Shown here piece after piece: positions 1 to 10,678 of a stretch of DNA of 64,000 nucleotides; the first letter of the stretch is position 1, and every line of letters starts with the position of its first letter. The notes below the pieces were generated by a model, which did not search any database, was not told the DNA's origin, and worked only from the letters and a program-made list of their open reading frames with translations. The DNA is from Gambelia wislizenii (Eukaryota; Chordata; Lepidosauria; Squamata; Crotaphytidae). The DNA lies in NCBI GenBank assembly GCA_030847615.1, contig JAUMIR010000001.1, forward strand, positions 262,073,187-262,137,186, written 5' to 3'. A program made the translations under genes and the position numbers.

Positions 1-2
1 CA

Positions 3-86
3 CCCGCCATCCAACGTCTGGGCAGGTGGCGCTCCAGGGCCTACACCTCCTACATCCGTCTGGAACATGATCTTCTCCTCCATTAG
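3..86 (+). pseudogene. Tyrosine recombinase C-terminus, Ngaro/DIRS-type retroelement (partial, enters from left edge)
   Basis: The reading frame from base 3 to the TAG at 84-86 gives 27 residues including RLGRWRSRAYTSYIR. This matches the C-terminal signature of retroelement tyrosine recombinases: a Gly-Arg-Trp block followed by the catalytic tyrosine, here probably the second Tyr, in TSYIR. In DIRS-superfamily elements the enzyme inserts the circular DNA copy by site-specific recombination instead of using a DDE integrase. Only the end of the domain lies in the window, so the upstream Arg and His catalytic residues cannot be seen. The call is supported by the direct repeats B1 and B2 just downstream, the arrangement expected at the 3' end of Ngaro/PAT-type elements. 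Whether the full ORF is intact is unknown. Confidence 0.72.
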
Positions 87-196
87 GCCTAGTGTCAGAT
101 CCCTCTAGTCGAAAGGTGACCATCTTTGGCAATAGCTGCAGGGTTGGCGGAAGCCGAGCTCAGGGTGGGCGGGAGCTCAGCTTTAGTGGCGGGGAA

Positions 197-635
197 CATG
201 GGTCATGTTTTTCGATCGCCGGGGTCTGGGGGTCTCCGGTAGTCCAGTCTCAAGTTAGGGCTAGGTCAGGTTCAAGTTCATGACCACAGAGACCCCACCT
301 CCAGTATCAGATCACGTGATTGGTCACATGACTAGGTCACATGGCCAGATCTCCTGATCAGGTCATGTTTTTGGGCTACGTGATCTCCTAGCAGCAGGCT
401 ATCAGATGCGTTCTCGGCCAAGCAGGTGGACTTGGCCAATGCCCAATTTTTGACCCATGCCCCAGGTCCAACCACAGCAACTATCACCAAAGAAAGTTGT
501 GGCCACTTTTTGCCAACTTCATCACCTTATCTTACTTTGTATCAAATATATATAGTTCTCTGCATGTATCTTGTGTTGCATTGTCTTATTTCGGGGAGGT
601 GAAGGGGATGGGGGGCTATCTCACTCAGCATGCAA
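197..635 (+). repeat. B1 split direct repeat of the Ngaro-like element
   Basis: This segment repeats at 1033-1470 with an offset of 835-836 bases and only scattered substitutions, many of them CG to TG/CA. Both copies start at CATGGGTCATG and end at CTCACTCAGCAYGCAA. It contains several CACGTG/CACATG and GATCACGTG motifs in a short stretch (311-380). Confidence 0.75.
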
Positions 636-1032
636 GTAGGCTGCCCTGGACTTACCAGGACGGCCCGAGTTGTGGGCTGGTGAGACCTGGCCCCGTTGCC
701 ACCGCGTGGCAGGCATGGGCGCTGCCATGCCTGCCTAAGGTCTCCTTCCCAGCCAGCTTCTCCCCTGATTGGTTGGCTTGTGCGCCCCTCAGCCAATCAG
801 ACGCGCAGCCCTCCGGCGGCCTTTGATTAGCTGAGGGGCAGGGCCAGTACTCTATCATGTCCGGCCGCCGGGAATAAATTCCCGGCTCATAGATGGACCT
901 GGCCAGTTGGCTCATCGGAGCCAAAGACCCACCCACCCTCCCTCAGTTAGGATTTCTTTGTGAGTTAGTTCCTTACTGTGTTGTTGTTTGCATCTTTGTT
1001 TCTTGTCACAACTTTCTAGGGCAAATGGGGGG
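636..1032 (+). promoter_or_regulatory. A2 segment of the Ngaro-like element, promoter-like
   Basis: This 397-bp stretch lies between the B repeats and has no second copy in the window. It is GC-rich, has opposed CCAAT boxes (ATTGG at 768-772, CCAAT at 793-797) and an AT-rich AATAAATT at 873-880 in a GC-rich setting. In Ngaro-type elements the A sequence also begins the element, so promoter-like signals are expected in it. Promoter activity is inferred. Confidence 0.5.
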
Positions 1033-1470
1033 CATGGGTCATGTTTTTTGATTGCTGGGGTCTGGGGGTCTCTGATAGTCCAATCTCAAGTTAGGACTAG
1101 GTCAGGTTCAAGTTCATGACCACGGAGACCCCACCTCCAGTATCGGATCACGTGATCGGGTCACGTGACTAGGCCACGTGGCCAGATCTTGTGATCAGGT
1201 CACGTGTTCGGGCCATGTGATCTCCTAGCAGCGGGCTAGGAGATGCATCATCGGCCAAGCAGGCGGGCTTGGCCGATGCCTGATTTTTAACCCATGCCCC
1301 AGGTCCAACCACAGCAACTATCACCAAAGAAAGTTGTGGCCATTTTTTGCCAACTTCATCACCTTATCTTACTTTGTATCAAATATATACTTCTCTGCAT
1401 GTATCTTGTGTTGCATTGTCTTATTTTGGGGAGGCGAAGGGGACGGAGTGCTATCTCACTCAGCACGCAA
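1033..1470 (+). repeat. B2 split direct repeat of the Ngaro-like element
   Basis: Second copy of 197-635. It keeps intact CACGTG boxes where B1 has some decayed ones (B1 CACATG and TACGTG against B2 CACGTG). The first base that no longer matches B1 marks the probable 3' end of the element. Confidence 0.75.
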
Positions 1471-1886
1471 TTATACCCTGCAACTAAAAGGGTAGAAGTA
1501 CGTAGTTCATTTATATGTTATTTGTAGTTTTAGATTAGAAACGTTATTGTTATGTGTCATAAGTGTTTGTAATTTTTGTTTGTTTCTCATGTTGGTTCTG
1601 TAGGAGTTTTTTGGTATGTTTAATAAAAAATATTTTTAAAACCCTGGAATATGCAGTATTATTCACCATCATGTCTACCAATTAGATTTTGTTTATATAT
1701 GGATTTGTTTGGAACCAAAGAGATTATCAGACAGGAATGCAAAAAGCATTCCTGTCCCATAATCTCCAATCCCACCCCTGTCCTGGCACAATAACCCTCA
1801 CCATCACACTTACTTTCTCTTCCATCAACAGGCAACCCAAGAATGTGAAGTTGAAGGCTTTCATAGCCGGCATCCATACATTTTCC
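1471..1886. other. AT-rich spacer, no gene seen
   Basis: AT-rich sequence with an AATAAA at about 1621 followed by an A/T-rich run. No coding or repeat motif recognised. Confidence 0.5.
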
Positions 1887-1916
1887 TTTTTGTTTGTTTG
1901 TTTGTTTGTTTGTTTT
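1887..1916 (+). repeat. (TTTG)n microsatellite
   Basis: About seven TTTG/GTTT units in a row, followed by TTTTCAG. Confidence 0.9.
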
Positions 1917-1954
1917 TCAGGCTGTGAGGCCATGTTCTGGAATAGTTTCTTTCC

Positions 1955-2765
1955 CAGAAATTAACAGAGCTCTAACAGAGCTTCATTTACTTCCTGGACT
2001 GGAATCCTGCCTGTTCTTGTGAGAAGATACAAGCATGGGAAATTAAAAAATAAAAAGTAAATCAACAAGAAAAAAGTTTTTAAAAGCACATAAACACATG
2101 AAAATAATAATAAGTAACCCAGGAAGTTTCCTAAAAAGAGGGTAGCCTACCTTGCTTTTGCAATCCCACTTGGAAGTGTTCTGGTAGGACCACCCATTGA
2201 CGCTGTATTCATGGCAGGGCAATAGTGTGAGGTTTCAGACATTAGGGACTTTTTCAGACACTCTAAAAAAAACCCTGTGGAGGTTGGGAGGAGGATGCCG
2301 TTGTCCTGCTTCCAGTGGTTGCTTCTGCATGCCCCATTGTCCTCCCATCCTTCGTTCATTCTCCCTCCATACTGGAGTGATGGAAAAGGTACTGCTTTTT
2401 ATTGACTGAAACTTCTGTCAATAAAAAGTGGCACCTTTTTTGACCCTCCAGCATGAAGGGAGAACGAACAAAGGAAGGGAGAAGGATGGGGCATGCAGAA
2501 GTGACCACCAGTAGAAGGACAACAGTGTCCTCCTCCCGACCTCCATGGGTTTTTTTTTAAGAGTATCTGATAAAGTCCTGGCAATGCCAGCACCAAAACG
2601 GGATGGGCAATCTATTGACAGCTCAGCCCATTAATAAAAAGAAATGTCAGAGCAATGATAGCAGAACACAAAAAGATGACGTTGTGTAATATTGTCATCC
2701 TTTTGCATTCTGATGTTATTATTCTGGTGCCACATTAGCTGCATCTGATAATCTCCCAAGAGTCC
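1955..2765 (-). mobile_element. Harbinger-like non-autonomous DNA transposon, copy 1 (interrupted)
   Basis: Read on the minus strand this matches the copies at 7258-7785 and 28878-29457. Shared blocks include TTCTTGTGAGAAG near 2017, the TTTTTATTGACAG-type core, and a terminus with TTATCAGATG (2741-2750 on the complement). The copy is split by a smaller foldback at 2245-2578: removing it restores the order seen in the uninterrupted 7.3-kb copy. The internal blocks carry no transposase. Confidence 0.6.
2245..2578. mobile_element. Foldback MITE nested in the Harbinger-like copy
   Basis: Two arms of about 165 bp pair with each other: 2245-2410 is the approximate reverse complement of 2412-2578. 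The ends are GGGACTTTTTCAGACAC and, on the complement, GGACTTTATCAGATAC. The same terminal sequence GGACTTTATCAGAT bounds the larger family, so this is a deletion derivative of it. Confidence 0.7.
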
Positions 2766-2911
2766 AGGTGAATCCCACTGTCTGATGTTCTTTGTAAGCT
2801 TGATGTTAATAGATAAAATGCAGTGAATGACTGAAGTTTTTTGGAGAAGTGCAGAACTGACTAGGGCACGATGAACATTTCTTCCTTTTCATTTGAATTT
2901 CTTACAGTTGT

Positions 2912-3341
2912 CTGCTCTGGGCAGGGCACATTTCTAGGATGGAGGACCATCGCCTCCCAAAAATACTACTCTACGGTGAACTCGCCACAAGTCAGCATAA
3001 GAGGGACGCTCCAAAAAAGCGATACAAGGACTCCCTGAAACAACATCTCAGGCTCGGCCAAAATGATCACCAACAATGGTCTGACCTGGCCTCGCATTGG
3101 GAGGCATGGAGACGCACTATCCACAATGCTGCAGCCTTATTTGAGAACTCACGCTGAACAAGTCTTGAAGAGAAATGACAACGCAGAAAGAATCACAACC
3201 CGGAAACATCACCCAAGGAGACCTTCTGCTGTGCTTTCTGCAACCAGACTTATTTATCTCAGATTGGCCTTTTTAGTCATCAGCACGCTTGCAGTAAGTG
3301 CAGGATGAGTCCTTCCTGAATCTTGTTTGCGAAGGAAAGCC
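2912..3341 (+). pseudogene. Non-LTR retrotransposon NLR-A, RT C-terminus, copy 1
   Basis: 5'-truncated copy of a LINE whose longest copies are at 15.8 and 61.4 kb. The frame from about 2939 reads MEDHRLPKILLYGEL, then KKRYKDSLKQHL, then EAWRRTIHNAA. A TGA at 3155-3157 breaks it; the same frame continues to the Cys-rich end (CCAFCNQT, then SHQHAC) and the family stop at 3317-3319. This end lies beyond the catalytic core of the reverse transcriptase and carries a C-x2-C and H-x3-C pattern like a small zinc-binding knuckle. The 3' hairpin has lost one base (CTTGTTTGCGAAG). The clade is not certain; RTE- or Vingi-like elements have similar tails. Clearly non-functional. Confidence 0.75.
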
Positions 3342-3502
3342 AATGAGGTAAATTCATGGAGGTGAGGGCTGTCAGTGACTTTAAGTCAGATCACACACAC
3401 ATTCCCTCCAGTTTCAGAGGCATTATGTTTCAGTGTATCAGATGCTGGAGGATTGAAGATGAAAGATGCAGTAGGCATTTGGGTCACCATTGTGCCAAGA
3501 GA

Positions 3503-3546
3503 ATGTTGAGCTAGATATGCCTTTGGTTTGATCCACCAGGGTTCTT
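3503..3546 (+). repeat. 3' fragment of a tRNA-derived SINE
   Basis: GAGCTAGATATGCCTTTGGTTTGATCC matches the tail segment also seen near 27035-27060, and inverted near 11170-11195. Only about 45 bp remain. Confidence 0.4.
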
Positions 3547-3675
3547 CTCTTCAGCATTATTGAAATGAATTTACCTTCAACATACATACACTTGGATACA
3601 AATAAATCTAATAACTACTAACTGATCAAAATAAAGTGTTGATCAACTTGGTGCCCTGTCAATACAACATAATTT

Positions 3676-3865
3676 TAGCACTTTGATTCCACTTGAAATG
3701 CCATGGCTGCATCCCATAGAATCCTGGGATTGGTAGTGTGTTCAGAGGCACCAGAGGAGAATTCTTTGGCTGAGGATTCTAAAGGCCTCTCCCCTAGAAT
3801 GCCACTCCCAGGATTCCACAGGATGGAACCATGATTGTTAAAATGGAATCATAGTGTTAGAATTA
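3676..3865. mobile_element. Palindromic MITE (family B), copy 1
   Basis: The left arm (TTTGATTCCACTTGAAATGC, then CCCATAGAATCCTGGGA) pairs with the right arm (TCCCAGGATTCCACAGGATGG, then AAATGGAATCATAGTG). A second copy lies at 34557-34738. No coding capacity. Confidence 0.65.
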
Positions 3866-4049
3866 TCTGGTGAGGAAACACCACTTGACTACAGTATTAG
3901 TCCTTTCTTGCTTGATCATTCATTGGCTGGGTGGGGCAGGGAAGAGTCTGCCCCTATTGCCAATATAGGTGCTTCCTCTGCTTCTCAGGTTCATTTTTAA
4001 AAAAATCCACTCATTCAGGCATTGTAAAACTAATTACAAGGCCTTGTCT

Positions 4050-4282
4050 TAGAGATTCTTAACTGGTGTTCCATGGCCTCCTAGTGGGTGTATTGGTCCA
4101 CTCCAAAAAAAAAAACAAAACAAAAAAAAAACAACACAAGAGTGTAGGGTAACATAGGATGCTATCATACATGGTCAAGTAATGTGCAGATGTTACCATT
4201 GCCATGTTATGAGGAAGGAGTTCATAGCTTTTACCAGATTGTCAAAGGGATCTGTGCCCACTCCCCAAATTAAGAACTACTG
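4050..4282. mobile_element. hAT-like MITE
   Basis: Ends with imperfect inverted TTCTTAACTGG (left) and CAGTAGTTCTTAAT (right, complement), the CAGTGGTTCTTAA-type terminus common in vertebrate hAT MITEs. An A-rich run at 4107-4136 lies inside it. Confidence 0.45.
4107..4136 (+). repeat. A-rich low-complexity run
   Basis: Runs of A broken by single C bases. Confidence 0.85.
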
Positions 4283-5815
4283 CCACCTTTAAAAATGATT
4301 AAACATTATTATTATTGAATAGCGTGGTGTGAGGAATCCATTTTCCTTCTAGGTTTGATTTGTCCACATTTCCTGGATTGTGCGCAGAATGGATGTACAG
4401 TAGTTTATTTTAAATTGGTATAACTACTTTTCTTTTCTTTTTTGTTTTAATTGGTTAATGATTCAATGAATTTTAAGCCCAATAGCTAACTAATTATATA
4501 AATGTAATTTAAACTATAGAATCTTTACATTAGTTAGACAGGATTGGATGAATCCATGAAAAACAGGGACACATTTAAATGTGCTCATGGTGGGAAAGTC
4601 TGCACAGTTCATGCATGCAAAACACTGCTAAAGCATGCTTAAGTCAGTGCATGGGAATACATTCCAGAAATTTGTACAATTTTTAAAATGTACTCAATGT
4701 GCATATGGGGGGCGGTAAAGAAAAGGACAGATTCCATCCCATTATATACATCCACATATAGTACCAGGAATGAACTAGACATAGAGGTGGGAAAGGGAGA
4801 ACTTTATGGATGTGCTTATTGTTATTGCCAAGATTTACTTTATTGGTGTTCTTATTTATCTAATAAAAATTCCAGAGCATCATAAAACCACATCATTTAA
4901 TCCATTAAAAGGTCAAATATGACTACAATATAATTTCCAAAAACAATAACTTGACACATAATACAACCAACACTTTAAAACAAAGGGAAATCCCAAAAGC
5001 AGGAAAATGAAGGACACCATGGTAGACCATTACTGTCAAACTTATTGAATGATGAACCTCTCTCATCTTTGTGCCTCTATACTTTCTGCTTACTCTTGCT
5101 TATCATAAGATCTCATAACTACTGAAATGCAATGAGTAGAGGAAATAGAAACTTTTGCTGTAAGAAAAGTAATTCATAATTGCATCTGATTCATTCATTG
5201 TTCACATAGAACTTGTCTGTCAATGCCATTCCTTTATTTATTTTTCCTTCAAACAATTCTACAAATCACACCTGCCCCCATGGGATTTTTGTTCATTTGC
5301 TTGGACTTTATCTGAGGTTTAAAGGTCTCTGAGAGAACTGTAATTCTGTCTTCTTTATCCTCTTAGTCTTGTCAAGCAAATAACAAAAAAAGTCAAATAA
5401 TTTGATTAGCCCCATCATACCTTCTGATATCACAGAGAACTTTCTTGTACATGAGTCAGCTATACTGTTGGATGCCATTGGGTTAATTGTTCTGGTATTC
5501 CAGTGTGTACTCTGAAATGCCACGGTCCACATCTATATATATAATTCTCTTGGGTATGTTGCCTTTTCCAGTGTGCTGATTGGCCACTTAGGAAACATAC
5601 CCAACCACTCCCTCAGCCAATCACCACCCACATGCAAATCTGTATATTTCAATGTCATACTGGGAGTGAACTAACAATGTGCTAGAGTGTTGGTTAGTGC
5701 TAGAGTATAATGTGCTAGAGTATAATTACTAAGGCTGCAGGCCTTTTCAGTTCACCAATGTCTCAGGGCTGCACAATACTCACTTATGATCTAAGTCTAC
5801 ACAGTAATAGATCCA
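4283..5815. other. Unassigned AT-rich DNA, no gene seen
   Basis: No ORF with recognisable content. At 5534 the string TCTATATATATAATTCTC resembles a Helitron 5' end, but I found no convincing 3' hairpin plus CTRR end. Confidence 0.5.
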
Positions 5816-5818
5816 TTC

Positions 5819-5849
<31 letters not shown>
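5816..5849 (-). repeat. (TAA)n tail of the L2 copy
   Basis: About nine TAA units at the 3' end of the minus-strand L2; the same tail type is seen at 17281. Confidence 0.9.
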
Positions 5850-5852
<3 letters not shown>

Positions 5853-6141
5853 TATTTATATCCCGCCCCTCTGCGAGCAATCGGGGTGGCTTACAACAAT
5901 AAAATAGTACACAGTATAAAACAACTCAAAATCCCTTCCCCCCTTAAAACATTATTAAATTAATACAAATTAAAATCAATATATAATACAATTTATTAAA
6001 AACCCTTTCGAGCAAGCAGCATCAGTTTGGAGGTCCAGAAGCAACCTCCAGAGGGGGTTCCTGAGGCCGGGGTTAGCTATTCTGGAAAAGCCTGCCTGAA
6101 GAGAACCGTCTTGACAGCCTTTTTAAAGCTGTCTAATGATG

Positions 6142-7257
6142 TCAATAGGTGGATCTCATCCGGCAGGCCGTTCCACAATTTGGGGCGACAGCCGAGAAAG
6201 CCCTCTGGGAGGTGGTCGCCAGCCTAGGTCTTTGTGGCTGCAACAAATTCCTCCCAGAGGACCGGAGAGCGCGGGGAGGATTATAAGGGAGAAGGCGGTC
6301 CCTGAGATAGCTTGGGCCCAAGCCATTTAGGGCTTTAAAGGTGATAACCAACACCTTATACTGGGCCCGGAAGCTGATAGGCAGCCAGTGGAGGGACCTC
6401 AGAACCGGAGTAATGTGGTCCCTCCTAGATGTCCCAGAAACTAGGCTGGCTGCCATATTTTGTACCAGCTGTAATTTCCGAACTAAGCACAAGGGTAGCC
6501 CCATGTAGAGTGCATTACAGAAATCAAGACGTGAGGTTACCAGCACGTGCACAACGGTCTCAAGATCCCTTACTTCCAGAAAAGGGCGCAGTTGGCATAT
6601 CAGCCGAAGCTGATAGCAAGCGCTCCTGACTGTCGCATTTACCTGATTTGTCATCAGGAGTGACGAGTCAAGGAGCACCCCTAGACTGCGAACACAGTCA
6701 CTGAAGGAGAGTGTGACCCCATCCAGGACTGGAGATTGCAACCCGATTCTTGGTTTCGGGGCCGCTACTGTGAGCACCTCTGTCTTGTCTGGATTCAGTC
6801 TCAATCTGTTTTTCCTCATCCAGCCCATTACTGCCCGAAGACATTCATTGAGAGAAGAGATGCCGTCAGAATTCGAGACCGATGAACGAGACATGGAGAA
6901 ATAGATCTGAGTGTCATCAGCGTATTGATAACACCCAGCTCCATAACTCCGGATAATCTAACCCAGCGGCTTCATATAGATGTTAAATAACATCGGGGAC
7001 AGAATAGCACAGAATCCCTTTTACTGGAGCTACTGTCCCTGAGCAGTACTCTCTGGGTCCTGCCTGAGAGGAAGGACCGGAACCACTGCAAAGCAGTGCC
7101 TCCGATGCCTAACTCTCTCAGGCGATCCAGAAGAATGCTGTGATCTATCGTATCAAAAGCTGCTGAGAGGTCTAGGAGCACCAACAGGGTCACACTACCC
7201 CTGTCGATGCTCAGACGCAGATCGTCAGTCAAAGCAACCATGGTAGTCTCAACCCCA
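6142..7257 (-). pseudogene. L2 reverse transcriptase remnant
   Basis: On the minus strand, 7257-6972 encodes LLVLLDLSAAFDTIDHSILL and WFRSFLSGRTQ, the fingers/palm region of L2 RT. The catalytic YADD motif follows near 6930 (QYADDTQIYF) but in another frame, with stops and a frameshift between 7010 and 6895. The frame 6894-6142 then stays open for 250 residues: NRLRLNPDKTEVL, SLGVLLDSSL, TSRLDFCNALYMGLP, HITPVLRSLHWLPI, then FKALNGLGPSYLRD. The end has drifted from the usual APRLWN motif (here APNCGTA). RT copies element RNA at the target site, but the frameshift and stops make this copy dead. The endonuclease domain is missing. Confidence 0.85.
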
Positions 7258-7785
7258 AAGCCCACCCCAAAAATTCTCACTGCAACCACTCCCCACCAGA
7301 CCTACCTTAACCAGCATCAATGAGGCCTCCCTGGCAGTAACCGAGCACGAACAGATCTCTGTTTACTTCCAGGTTCCTGATATTGGCAGTTCTTGTGAGA
7401 AGACGCTAGCATGGCAAATTTGAAAAAACAAAACAAACACGCAAAAAGTTCACTCAAGCACAAAAAACACACTTTAGAAGTCCCAAGTACACAGAAGGTG
7501 ATCGTAAAAAGTGTGTCCTCTTCCTAGCTGTCACAATCTCAAGCAGAAGTGTTTGTCCATTGATTCTATATTCACATGAGCACAATGGCATGAGGATTCA
7601 AAGGCTGGTAATGCCAGCAACAATGCAGAACAGGAGATCTATTGATGGCTTGGGCTGTCAATAAAAAGTATGCCTTATTCCATACACAGGATCACAAAAG
7701 GATGACGTTTGGCATGCATGCATGCCCTTTTGCAATCACTAGGCATCCTTATGACGCCATATTTTCCACATCTCATATTGTCCTT
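7258..7785 (-). mobile_element. Harbinger-like DNA transposon, copy 2
   Basis: Reverse-complement relative of 28878-29457 over nearly its whole length. Shared blocks include AGATTGTGACAGC, ACACTTTTTA, TTTTTATTGACA and the terminus ATGAGATGTGG. Its outer end GTCC is followed by TTA at 7784-7786, the same trinucleotide that flanks the 28.9-kb copy. The core is uninterrupted, so it serves as the reference for the nested insertion at 2.2 kb. Confidence 0.65.
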
Positions 7786-9323
7786 AGACAACAAAGTTCC
7801 ATGTTTACACCCAAGGTTTTTTGATTATCATTTTGTTAAGATCAGCTCATATCCTAATGCTGTGAGCCAACAGCTTGGGAAATGGAGACGTTCCTATTGA
7901 GCAAGATAGGTTCACAAGATTTATTGAAAGAGTTCATGATGACTTCATAGTCTTGCATTTTATCAATGCCCCATTAGGACTGACAACTCTGGTTTATGCT
8001 TTTGTCAAAACAGTCTCTATACACACCTCCAAGGTTAGTCTCACAAATTTGGGTTCACATAAAAAATGTGCATGTAGTTCAGTTTCCTGATTCTTTATGC
8101 TGCATTGGCCAACTAGATTAAGAGTTCTGAAGATGTGCCAGAAAACTCTTGGGAGCAGCAGACATATCAGTGGAATGTGATATGTTAACAGAACTCAAGA
8201 CTATTTCCAAGAGCACCCAAGTGAATGAATCTGCCTTTGAAAAGTGGCATTGTCCAGCTCCCATGCTTGAGACAGAATCTGCAGGCAAATACTGGTGACA
8301 CAAGTAATATAGTACCAGTTCAATTTTTTTAAAAAATGTAGTTCATGTTCCTAGTCACCCAGATGAGATCAGCCAGGTGTTTGTTATGCGGCTGTGCAGG
8401 GTAAAAATACTTCTTTCTGTAGACACACTTTTTAATTCAGTGTGCTGTCAGCAACAGAAGAAAAGGCATGCTGATGATTTATCTGTACACTTTCACAGCA
8501 GGTAGAAGCAGAGCTTTTGTCATAAATGCTTCTTTGTCAAAATGATCACTTTCTGTTGGGTATCTTCTACATGTATCAAAAGCAAAGCAACTGAAATATT
8601 TTAAATGATGAAGCTGATAACATTGAGCTTACCAAAACACAGTCCTCTACAGCTGAATGCTTAACCTGCAGCTATCTTTTTGAACAGGGGAGTGGAAATC
8701 AATTTTATTTCTCCATAAGAAATACTTTTCCAAAGCTTTCTCTGTCTATTGCATTCTTTCAGATCCCTTCAAAGATCCCTTAATTCAGTTTACAGTACTA
8801 TACACCTGCCTTTATGTGTGCTTAAGTAATGTACAATAGGGATGGTGAAAACTGTTATGTGGTTCTTATCACATTTTAAGTGAATTAACTTAATTTTCCC
8901 TTCCTGGATTAATACACAGGTCAGAATCCAGTTATCCATTGGATTCCACATTTCTCTGATTTTTTTTAATCTTTTTTGGTTTTGGTACAAAATTATGTGT
9001 ATTAAGAAAGACTACAAAACTGTATATGTCCAGTTTGAAATGGCCAAGGTGAACCAAATCTGAGTCTAAACATTCCTGGAAATTTGTTGGCAATGTGCAT
9101 TCAGTCATAAAAGACACAGACAATATTTCTAAAAAACAAACAAACTAAAAATTGCTGAATTTCTCTATAAGCTCTCCATGTAAAGGAAGCATGAAAGTCA
9201 ACAAAGAGCAGGGAGGCAATGATTCTACCTTCCAAGCACAATAGTTTGTCCCATGGTCCTTTAATTCTAGTGCTTTGGATGGTTTAACAGTACCCTCTCT
9301 GAAGATCAGGAATGTTAATACAG
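7786..9323. other. Unassigned AT-rich DNA, no gene seen
   Basis: Short frames only. No repeat family recognised by eye. Confidence 0.5.
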
Positions 9324-9742
9324 CAGTGGCATCACTAGGGTATTGTAGTAGGGGGAGGGGTATGGACTATGCCAGGTGACACCATCAGAGGGGGTGACAC
9401 CAAACTTGTTCATCTCCCACATGTAGGTTTTCAGTGACTATCAAATTCATGTGCAGATTGTGTAGATTGCTGGGAGATGTAGTTTCCAGAACTTCCTTTT
9501 AATCCATTGCAATCCAGTTTGCTTTGAAAACAAATTGTGCAACGTGTCATTTTGGGAACGCCCATGCAATACGAGGAGCAAAATACAGAAATGGAACTTA
9601 GGTCTTGAAACCTGGTCTTTTCATCTTTATTCTCTAGGTTTAAGGTATAAACTATAATACATCCTCAGTGTTCAGTCCAATGGTCTGGGATGGGAGGAAG
9701 TCCATGGGTGGGGTGGGGGTGACACCAAGAGCTACCTCACTG
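9324..9742. mobile_element. hAT-like non-autonomous element
   Basis: Starts CAGTGGCATCACTAGGG and ends, on the complement, CAGTGAGGTAGCTCTTGG. GTGACACC lies just inside both ends. CAGTGG-type termini are typical of hAT. The 8-bp flanks (TAATACAG, TGTGACAG) match only in part. Confidence 0.45.
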
Positions 9743-10458
9743 TGTGACAGTAACCCTCTAATATAGTTTTGTTTCATTATCAGGGTCTTGGGAAGGTCTA
9801 ACATTTGGTTCTTGTTTGGCAATGGCTAGATGCCCAAGTCCTTCTGCTGCTGTTATGGTCCACATTCATCAATAGTCACTGCACATATTCCTCTTGGATT
9901 TTGTACTTTTCTTACCTTCCTGATGTTTGTCACTTGCAATGTAGACTGCCAAAATTTAAGAGGGGGACGCATACACAAGAGTTAATGAATTATTCTCTCA
10001 CCTACTCTGAAATCTGCACACTCCCCTCCTAGTTCAAATTCTGCATTCATCAATTCATTTTTATATTTTATCTATAGCATACATGGTTTCCCAGAAGTGG
10101 GAATCAAGGCAGTTGGTAGTTAAAACAAATACAAAAGAATATAATTTCAAAAATGTAAATGTAATTTTAATGTTCATCTCTTGTATGTTTTTATCTATAT
10201 TTGTTTTCAATATCTGTCACCCATTCTAATAAATGTTGCAGGTCTCTTAACTATTCTGTATATCATTTTCATAACAACTGGATATTTTTTAAATAAGTAA
10301 ATAAATGAGTAGTCAATTGATTTCTAAATTGTGATTCAGATTTGGAACACATTCAGAATACGTGGCCTCTGAACTGGTATAAGCCACATTGAGCTGCTTT
10401 CTGCAACAATTATTTCAATAGGTGGTCAGTGCACACCCCAACTAAGCAAGGCAGAATA
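9743..10458. other. Unassigned DNA, no gene seen
   Basis: AT-rich sequence without a recognised motif. Confidence 0.5.
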
Positions 10459-10678
10459 CAGTGGTCTCTTGGTATCCACTGGGATTTGGTTCCAGGACGC
10501 CCCATGGATACCCAAATCCATGGATGCTCATGTTCCATTATATGCAGTGGCTCAGCAAAATTGTGTTCCTTATATGGCAAAAGCATGGTTTGCTTTTTGG
10601 AATATATATTTTGGGGGAATATTTTGGTGCATGGTGGAATCCATGGATACAGAATCTTTGGGTGTGGGGAGCTGACTG
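10459..10678. mobile_element. pogo/Tigger-like MITE
   Basis: The element begins CAGTGGTCTCTTGGTATCC and ends GGGGAGCTGACTG, with TA on both sides (10457-10458, 10679-10680). The inner TGGATACCCAAATCCATGG sequences are typical of vertebrate Tigger-derived MITEs. 220 bp, no transposase. Confidence 0.7.

Larger units (their letters stand above)
1..1470 (+). mobile_element. 3' end of a Ngaro/PAT-like DIRS retroelement
   Basis: The order is recombinase C-terminus (ends at 86), about 110 bp of spacer, B1 (197-635), a unique A2 segment (636-1032), then B2 (1033-1470). A B1-A2-B2 end is the split-direct-repeat structure known for Ngaro and PAT elements; the matching A1 would lie at the element's 5' end outside the window. 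The element ends at about 1470, where similarity between B1 and B2 stops. A solo tandem duplication is the alternative, but the recombinase motif makes it less likely. Confidence 0.65.
5816..7257 (-). mobile_element. L2 LINE, 5'-truncated, minus strand
   Basis: The minus strand runs from RT sequence at 7257 to a 3' end at 5816 that finishes with the L2-type tail GGGCGGGATATAAATA and a (TTA)n run. The body lies next to the Harbinger-like copy at 7258, which marks its 5' breakpoint. Confidence 0.85.

Noticed and set aside
5534..5810. Helitron 5' end (TCTATATATATAATTCTC) candidate
   Set aside because: The start is suggestive, but no hairpin followed by CTRR was found at a plausible 3' end, and short AT strings like this arise by chance.
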